Below, in pieces: positions 57,563 through 64,000 of a stretch of DNA of 64,000 bases. The notes under the pieces were generated by a model, which was not told the DNA's origin, ran no database searches, and saw only the letters and a list, made by a program, of their open reading frames with translations. The DNA is from Cliona cf. orientalis. Lineage: Eukaryota; Porifera; Demospongiae; Clionaida; Clionaidae. Location: the NCBI GenBank assembly GCA_963930775.1, contig OZ005695.1:1922001-1986000 (forward strand), in the 5' to 3' direction. Each line of letters starts with the position of its first letter. The first letter of the stretch is position 1. A program made the translations under genes and the position numbers.

Positions 57563-58460
57563 GACACACACACTCACCAAGAGTAAATAATAAGGAGGGG
57601 AAGAGAGTGTCGAACGCACTATATACCCCGTGTAAGGCCCCAATTCGTTGAATAGTAGTTTCTCATCAACCGCCCGCATCAATTTTTCAAGTTAGAATTT
57701 ATCACCATTATTTCATTAGTGCATTCCAATGACGTAATAAACGGCGTGGACAATCACGTGACCGACCGTGTGCAGCAGTTAGCTACAATGTTGTTGAAGA
57801 GCTACCGGTACCGGGGTGCTATGGCTCTGGTAAGCATCTGTGTACTGCCTAACCATGCTACTTTCATGACTGACACTCTTGATGCCACTTTTTTGACTAG
57901 TATACTGTTTGTGTGTGCCAATAGCAATGTTTGCCCAGGCAGCACCATGCATTTTATGTACATGTGCCTTTCAAGTGTTGCATAAGTTGTGGTCAACATT
58001 AATTAAATAATGGTAATACCCGCCCGCCCGCATGGTATGTTGGGAAACTACCTGATGAGAAACTAATAATCAAGGAATTGGGGCCTAATATGTTTTCGGC
58101 AAGTAACGTGACTTGCAGCCGTGCGCACGTGACTAGCCCAAGGGGCTGAACACTTGATTTTTCTTAGAACTACGAAGAATAGAGGCGGTTTTCATGAGTT
58201 TTATACTAGATTCTTCATAAACGCTTGTTTTATATTCAGAGCTGCTCGTGTTTTCGGTCGAAATCGCGCTCGCGTTAGCTTGCACTCGAGGCCACGCCCA
58301 CAATGTACCATTTTAATCGAGCGCTCTGATTGGTCAATTTTTGAATTCCTGGCGCGTGACTTTCCGAAAACATCTTGTACGGAGTATATAGCACGTTCGA
58401 TACTCTCTTCCCCTCCTTATTATTTACTCTTGCACTCACTCACTCACTTACACACAGAAC
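57563..58460. repeat. Foldback element of about 0.9 kb enclosing an exon-like segment
   Basis: Outer arms: 57578-57620 and its inverse at 58384-58432 (share ctcttcccctccttattatt). Inner arms: 57627-57663 and 58054-58091 (share ggccccaatt and agtttctcat). Between them lies an ORF (57719-57829) that ends in a good splice donor (ctctggtaagc), with residues HVTDRVQQLATMLLKSYRYR. Its relation to the element is unknown. Confidence 0.6.
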
Positions 58461-58518
58461 GACTACCGTAACCCTCGCGCATGCGCCGAGGGTTAATGAT
58501 TACTAGCTCGTACATTGC

Positions 58519-58553
58519 TAGCCTCGTACCCAGGCCCTTTGAGTACGAGGCTA
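58519..58553. mobile_element. 35-bp TAGCCTCG hairpin MITE with perfect 9-bp target duplication
   Basis: Starts TAGCCTCGTACCCAGGCC and ends GAGTACGAGGCTA; arms of about 12 bp. Flanked by gtacattgc at 58510-58518 and again at 58554-58562. Extremely small for a transposable element. Confidence 0.75.
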
Positions 58554-58564
58554 GTACATTGCTA

Positions 58565-58720
58565 GCGCGTGCAACGGCGCACTGGGCCAATCATGGATAT
58601 GAAGGTTCAAGGCTCAAGGAGCGGTAAGGCGCTAGGCATAGCCGAGCTACTCACTAGCGCTTGTAGCGCTAGTGCTACGCTGGATTGATCATAGATGTCA
58701 TACCATCATACGAAGGTGCA
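58565..58720. repeat. Dispersed repeat, inverted relative to 12950-13090
   Basis: Shares gcgcactgggccaatcatgg, the ggagcggtaaggcg block and tgctacgctggattgatcat with the reverse complement of the earlier copy. Confidence 0.6.
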
Positions 58721-59692
58721 AGTCTCGAGCAGCGATATTAACTATAAACCATAAACCAATCCCTTTAAATTGTGTCTAACATAAGAATTGGGAATTTTTG
58801 GCCATTTTTGCATGCTGAAGTCATATTATAAAAGGTGGCTTCAACTTTCCACTGCAGATGTAGATAGTCCATCCATTGGCCTAACTGGGTATCAAATCAA
58901 ATGTAGAGACATGCAAGTTTAACCACAAAACACTGAAAAACTATACAGTGGTAAAAATCTACTCTCTTGCTATGGAGCACTATACAGCGCCTGGAATCAA
59001 CTAACATTCCTATCCTCAAAAATTGATCTAGAGCTCTCAAACCGAAGGGCCTCCCAGTAAATCGATGGTGCTGAGTTCAAAAATTAATATCAAGAAAAAT
59101 CACTGAAAATCTTCACAAAAGCTTCTATCTGTGACCTAAAGATCAACCGTGTCCTACCTCCTCTACAGACACAGATGCCTGTAAGTGCACGTGTATACAC
59201 ACACACAGTAATACAAACACATGCACACACACAAAAACACAAATACATGCACACACGATTAAAACCTAATGCTCAACTATAAATAGGCAGTCACATAAAT
59301 CAAATGGCACTGTAACACAGAAGGCTCCAGAGAAAAGGAATTCACCGTGGATACACAGGCTCAGTTACAGAAATATCCTTCCCAATAATAGAAGGCTCAG
59401 ACATGACAGAATGCTCAGCATCCCAGCTACATATATCACAATGCTCAGTGGCTCAGTTATGCAAATGTAAGTCATGGAACAGAATGCTCATTGGACAGAG
59501 GGATATTAGTGGATGGCAAGACACGGAATGCCCTGTAAGTAGGCTTAGTAAGTGCAGAAAGTTCACCTGAAACAGAATGCTCAGTGGACATAGTAGATTT
59601 AGTGTATGCAGAAGGCTCAGGAGAAACAGAATGCTCAGTGGACATAGGTCTCAGGCTTAGTGAACATTCATTCACACTGCATGCAAGTGCGC
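58721..59692. other. Non-coding with short repeats
   Basis: Contains two copies of gaaacagaatgctcagtgga (59572, 59624) and related ctcagtgga motifs in 59360-59660, plus CA-rich stretches near 59190-59250. No gene recognised. Confidence 0.5.
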
Positions 59693-59711
59693 GCATGCGC
59701 ATGCACGCACG

Positions 59712-59757
<46 letters not shown>
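59693..59757. repeat. CA/GCAC microsatellite
   Basis: gcacgcacgcac followed by a long (CA)n tract. Cys/Val and Thr/His-rich ORFs across it are artefacts. Confidence 0.95.
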
Positions 59758-59759
<2 letters not shown>

Positions 59760-59814
59760 TGAACTCAAACCTCCTTGTTCAATGTGCAAAGGTGTGGCCA
59801 CCAAGAGAGCACAA

Positions 59815-60018
59815 TACCGTAGGTCGGGTTTTAATTGCGAGTATCTATTAATTGCAAATTGCGAGTTTTTCTACGTTTCTCAATTAATAGATTTGCAAAC
59901 ATAAACGTATACTATAGTACGGTACGGGGTCATCCATCGCAATTATTGGATTCGCAATTTGGCCTGACTTGACTAAAACGTAATTATTAAACTAGGCAAT
60001 TAAACCCGTCCTACGGTA
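59815..60018. mobile_element. 204-bp TA-flanked MITE
   Basis: Begins TACCGTAGGTCGGGTTTTAA and ends with the imperfect inverse ...CAATTAAACCCGTCCTACGGTA's end at 60018, so TA is at both borders. Short, non-coding and AT-rich inside, fitting a Tc1/mariner-type MITE. Its ends are not the same as those of the 23065-25897 element, although both start TACCGTA. Confidence 0.7.
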
Positions 60019-62094
60019 ATGCCTACACAACATATACTCACACTTGACCAATGGATCATACAAAACAATCAATTACTGTATCACTATGAAGTCACACATC
60101 ATCAGTAACATGGGAGCTATATACATAGCTATAGTTGGGCACAGCACAACATTCAGGTTGGAATTTCAAAGCTGCACACTAGTCTCGTCCCCAGACCCTC
60201 CGTGCGTGAGAAGAGAGAGGGATCGAGAGTCTGGAACATAACCCTGGACGGAAGTATCCCAAAGGCAGAAATTCCGCGACAGGTATATTGATTGGCCACA
60301 ATATAGGGTATGAACCTACTGCATCATACATCATAATATACATAAACAGGATCCGGGATTGGAAACTGCTCACGTGAGCAATGGAACGTACGTACGTGTA
60401 CTCGCACTCCATATTATATTTATTCTGAGAGAAGCGAGGTCTCTACTCGGACTCAGACCTAAAATGTATGGCTTCATCCATATTCCTCACGTTCTTGTAA
60501 AATGCCGTTCTTGCTCGCCATATCTAGTTGCTTTCCATCGCCAACTCACAGATTGCCAAACATGGATTTCTATCTTCAAAAGAACACAGAGTGGCTACAA
60601 GTCAGCAGATTTGCCGGATTTTACCTATCTTGTTCAAAAGTTCGCGTCGACTTTATATCTTCACCCATCTTCCCGATCACCTCTTGCTGCTTCTTTGTGC
60701 TCCTGATACACGTCAAACATGGATTTCTATTCTCTGAAAACTTGATACCACCAACACTCTACCAGTTTTGGAGAACTGCACTCCCTCGATGGCTCTAATG
60801 TGCGACCCACAAAAATGGTCGCCCGTTGTTGAATCGTAGTTGCTGATACTTTCACTAATAGTCATAGATAGTAAACTACCTTGTCTACAATATAAACTGA
60901 TTCCTAGCTTTGGATCTTCTACAAGTGCCGTTTAGTAAGCACTTTTGTTGCACCTACATGTATGTGTCGCAAGATTTGTTTACAGGGAATTCCCCGCAAG
61001 CACATGGTTGCCATGCGCGTGCTCACTGCCTCCCTGAGCTGAGCGAGGAAGCCCCTGCACGTAATGTACCGCTAGTATTATAGTTTGCATCCTCGGAAAT
61101 CCCCGTTCAGGGTTCTCCCTAGAAATTTTGAGAGGTGGTAAAATTGTTATCAGCCTTTAGATGTATATGCAGTACTACAGCTAACAAATCCACTACTATA
61201 GTCACCGCAGGCTGTGGTGAGGGTATAATAACCATTTGTAGTGCATCACAGCTAGGGCTAGGTGAGTGGTGGTAATATTGAGCATAGATATTATAGACTA
61301 CGTACGTAGTACGTTTACGTAGTCTATGATATCTGAGTTAGCAACTGGTCGACCCTTTACTAGAACTGACCAGTGTGGGGAAAACCCTGCCCGTTCGGCG
61401 TTGCTATGACAATTTGACCAAAAAAGGGCAGAAAATGACACTTATCGACATATTATAATAAGGCCAAGCAAACTTGATTCCTAGTTTCCCATCAGCGCCC
61501 GCATGCTCATGCAGCCTAGCAAAAGATTGCATGATATAATCTATGGTCTGGGTAGCTGCACACAGCTTGCTCTGATGACAATATTATGTTTATGCAAGCA
61601 AATACAAGTAATTAGGCTAGTTCTGGCACCCCTTTTCAACTCACACTAGTCTCTTTCTCTTCATAATCACAACACTTGTACTTGGAGCTTTACTTGTTGA
61701 AATCTGATCTGAAAATTAAAACACGTGCGTGTGCACGTGCATATCGCATGCACGCAGCTCAGCGCGGCGCTAGCGCTATAGCGGGCGCGCGCGAGCGCAG
61801 AACCGGCCGGAAGATATTACGCGCGCTGAATACGTACATTGTTGCCCGGCAACCACCAGTAAGCTCTTAAGCAGAATGCGCACGCGCAGAACGCACGATT
61901 ACGTAAAGGGTAGCGCGCGTTAACCATACCAAAGAGGGGGCGCGGTCTTGACGACCCTTACCTTGATTGAGAAGCTTATAGAACACTTTTGGACAGCGAA
62001 ATTGCGCTAGACCATCTCAGGAGGTGATGCCGATTCTATTCATACCACTAACATTAGAATTTGTGACAACACAAATTTTCATGTAGGTAACCCC
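60019..62094. other. Intergenic, no gene recognised
   Basis: A TAGTCTCGTCCCCAGACC end (60180) marks one more possible relative of the hairpin family. ORFs between 60359 and 60798 overlap in several frames without domain features. 61720-61930 is G+C-rich and full of ACGTGC/GCGCGC motifs. tacgtagtctatgatatc near 61315 is shared with about 11352-11371. Confidence 0.45.
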
Positions 62095-62098
62095 TTAA

Positions 62099-62864
62099 GG
62101 TACCATTAAATTGCGTGGGCGTGAGGTGGGGGATATGACACCTAAACCACATCAAAGTCATTAGTGAGGTGCATGTTGTGTAACCACGCCCTTTTAATTG
62201 CACAGGTCTCAGGGGTGTGGCTGCTAGAGCCGGAAGTGTTCATTTAATATCCTCCATGGACCGGAAGCCGAGCCGGAAGGGAGGGGCCAGGCCACGCCCA
62301 AAACAGCCCCACCCTGTTCCCCAAGGACCACCATTCTCAATCAAGTGCCTACTAACCACCGGATGTCCACCGGAAGCCCACAATCAATCCCAATTAAAAC
62401 ACACAGCTTCCTCAAGGCCAAAACACACACAAACACTTGGAGGCCGTTCTGCCACACCGCCCACGCAAGAGCTCACCTCATTTCCTGTGTGGGCGGAGTA
62501 ACAACACGTCATCGCAACCACATCCGCTTCAAACCATCGTCAGCTTCCGTCCAGCCGTACAGGCCCCTCGATCGCACCGCCGTACAGTGCCTCATTAACA
62601 GACATGGCCTCACCTTTGACCTCCTGCCACGCCCCCAAAGCCTCCTGGACGGATTCAAAGGTCACCACCGCATCCGGGACACGCCCACCTATCGCCGCAG
62701 CCAAGTCCCCGGCCCCGATGTCCAAGCACTGGCCTGTGAAGCCACGCCCAATCGGAAGCAATAAAACCAGCATTAACGCACACGCACACACTCCACACAG
62801 TGCCAGGAACACGCCCACATGCTTAATTAGGCCTAATTGGCTTTTTTTTTTTTTTTTTTTTTTT
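62099..62864. mobile_element. Third TTAA element, truncated after its T-run
   Basis: Follows TTAA at 62095-62098 and starts GGTACCATTAAATTGCGTGG. It matches 32688-33450 closely, with small differences, then ends in a T-run of about 22 where sequence switches to satellite DNA at 62865. The right inverted repeat is missing. Confidence 0.85.
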
Positions 62865-64000
62865 CAAGGCGACCTGAACACTAAGCAGAAAAAAAAATTG
62901 TCCAAAAACCATCATAATATAATCAAGCTGGATGCATTGTGGAACCATACAATGCAAGCAGGCAGCCTAAATTTCAATTTTGTCAGAAGTTGGTAAAGGT
63001 CGTCACGTTTATGTGCGCGCGTGGCCCCGCCCCTCACGTAGCGCGTGGGCGGAAACATTGCAAACGCATGGCTTCCCTATACAAACATATGGGAAAACTT
63101 TAAAGGGCCGTAACTTTAATTCTAAGGTGTGAATCAAAATTCTTTCAGGTCAAATCTCTAGTTTCGACCCATTCTGCGTGCCCATGTAAAAATTATCCCG
63201 CCAAGTGCTCTCAAACCCCCCATGAATTAGATTATTTAATTATTTAAATCTTTTTTTTTTTCTACTTAGTGTTTAATTTCAAGGAGACCAGAACACTAAG
63301 CAGAAAAAAAAAGTCCAAAACCACCACATAGTTGAGCTGGATGCTTAGTAGAGCCATACAATGCAAGCAGGCACCCTATACTCCAATTTTGACCAAAGTA
63401 GGTAAAGGTCGTCACGTTTGTGTGCGCGTGCCTAACGGGGATTCCCCGTTTTTCACGTAGCGCGTGGGCGGAAAACATTGCAAACGCATGGCTTCCCTGT
63501 ACAAACATATGGGAAAACTTCAAAGAGCCATAACTTTAATTCTAAGGTGTGAATCAAAAATCTGTCCGGTCAAATCTCTAGTTTCGACCCATTCTGCGTG
63601 CCCATGTAAAAATTATGTCCCCAAGTACTCCCAAACCCCCCATGAATTAGATTATTTAATTATTTAATTATTTAAATCTTTTCTTTTCAAGGGGACCACA
63701 CACTAAGCAGAAAAAAAATGGTCCGAAAACCACCACACAGTCGAGCTGGATGCATAGTAGAGCCATACAATGCAAGCAGGCATCCAAATAGCAATGTATA
63801 CAATATTTGGTAAAGGGTCGTCAACGTACCCCGCGCGCCCATAATTTTTTTTATGGGCAAACATTGCAAGTGCATGGCTTCCTATACAAACATATGGGAA
63901 CACTCTAGGGGGTGTATCTTTAATCTAAAGGCGTGAATCAAAAATCCAAAAAGATTAAACTTCTTGTTTCGATCCATTCTGCGTGCCCATATCAAAAGTA
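62865..64000. repeat. Tandem satellite, unit about 410 bp, at least 2.7 copies, running off the window
   Basis: Units begin at 62865, 63280 and 63688 (caaggNgacc...acactaagcag), giving periods of 415 and 408 bp. Each contains catggcttccctatacaaac and ends with an ATTTAATTATTTAAATC and T-rich stretch. ORFs here repeat with the unit and have no domain features. Confidence 0.85.

Noticed and set aside
59472..59904. ORFs across the CA microsatellite
   Set aside because: Their sequence is dominated by CV or TH dipeptides from the repeat.
60359..60798. Overlapping ORFs of 69-115 codons in three frames
   Set aside because: No domain, no consistent codon pattern, and overlapping frames of similar length suggest chance.

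Overview
The window looks like a non-vertebrate metazoan, most probably a demosponge of the Amphimedon kind. This is inference: it rests on AT-rich DNA, very short introns (about 70-160 bp) with GT-AG ends, an expanded NACHT-LRR family, Src-like SH3-SH2-kinase cassettes, and a mixed load of transposons. No host rRNA or tRNA gene was recognised and there is no CRISPR array.

The host content is a cluster of three same-strand paralogues, here called A (1-5352, cut by the window edge), B (15193-21785) and C (51370-56013). B shows the full architecture: NACHT NTPase, leucine-rich repeats, a Roc-like GTPase with COR-like region, a Death-fold domain split over two exons, a linker with a YDEP motif, then SH3, SH2 and a Src-type kinase domain. 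A has the same order from the LRRs on. The kinase domain keeps the VAVK lysine and HRD motif but has lost the DFG aspartate in both copies, so it reads as a pseudokinase. A and B each carry one small frameshift in the COR region. C is open through NACHT-LRR-Roc-COR and the first Death exon, but no later exons follow in the window. Between A and B lies the decayed 3' end of an UNC13D/BAIAP3-like gene (MUN plus C-terminal C2); one of its exons recurs inverted just after B.

The rest is mostly mobile DNA. 9.8-14.9 kb holds a foldback element, a Penelope-type GIY-YIG fragment with a hammerhead ribozyme motif, and small hairpin elements. 23.07-25.90 kb is a Tc1/mariner element with a DD34E transposase and a second, convergent gene. 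25.9-31.6 kb has minisatellite and MITEs. 31.63-33.69 kb is a pair of 1006-bp TTAA-flanked elements in inverted orientation. 34.53-50.68 kb is a nest: a Ty3/gypsy element (243-bp LTRs, target duplication ATAAT), with a BEL/Pao element (199-bp LTRs, duplication ACTCG) in its gag and a 5464-bp DNA transposon (9-bp duplication GGTAAAGGG) in its 5' LTR. That DNA transposon encodes a DUF6589-type protein and a RecQ-type helicase. Several tiny hairpin elements with related ends and 9-bp duplications look like its non-autonomous partners.

56.0-64.0 kb contains dispersed repeats, a further foldback, a CA microsatellite, a TA-flanked MITE, a third truncated TTAA element and a satellite of about 410 bp running off the end.

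Most likely functional picture (inference): A-C are intracellular sensor/adaptor proteins in which an NLR-like sensor is fused directly to a ROCO switch, a Death adaptor and a tyrosine-kinase-type signalling tail. The locus has been repeatedly invaded by young transposons.
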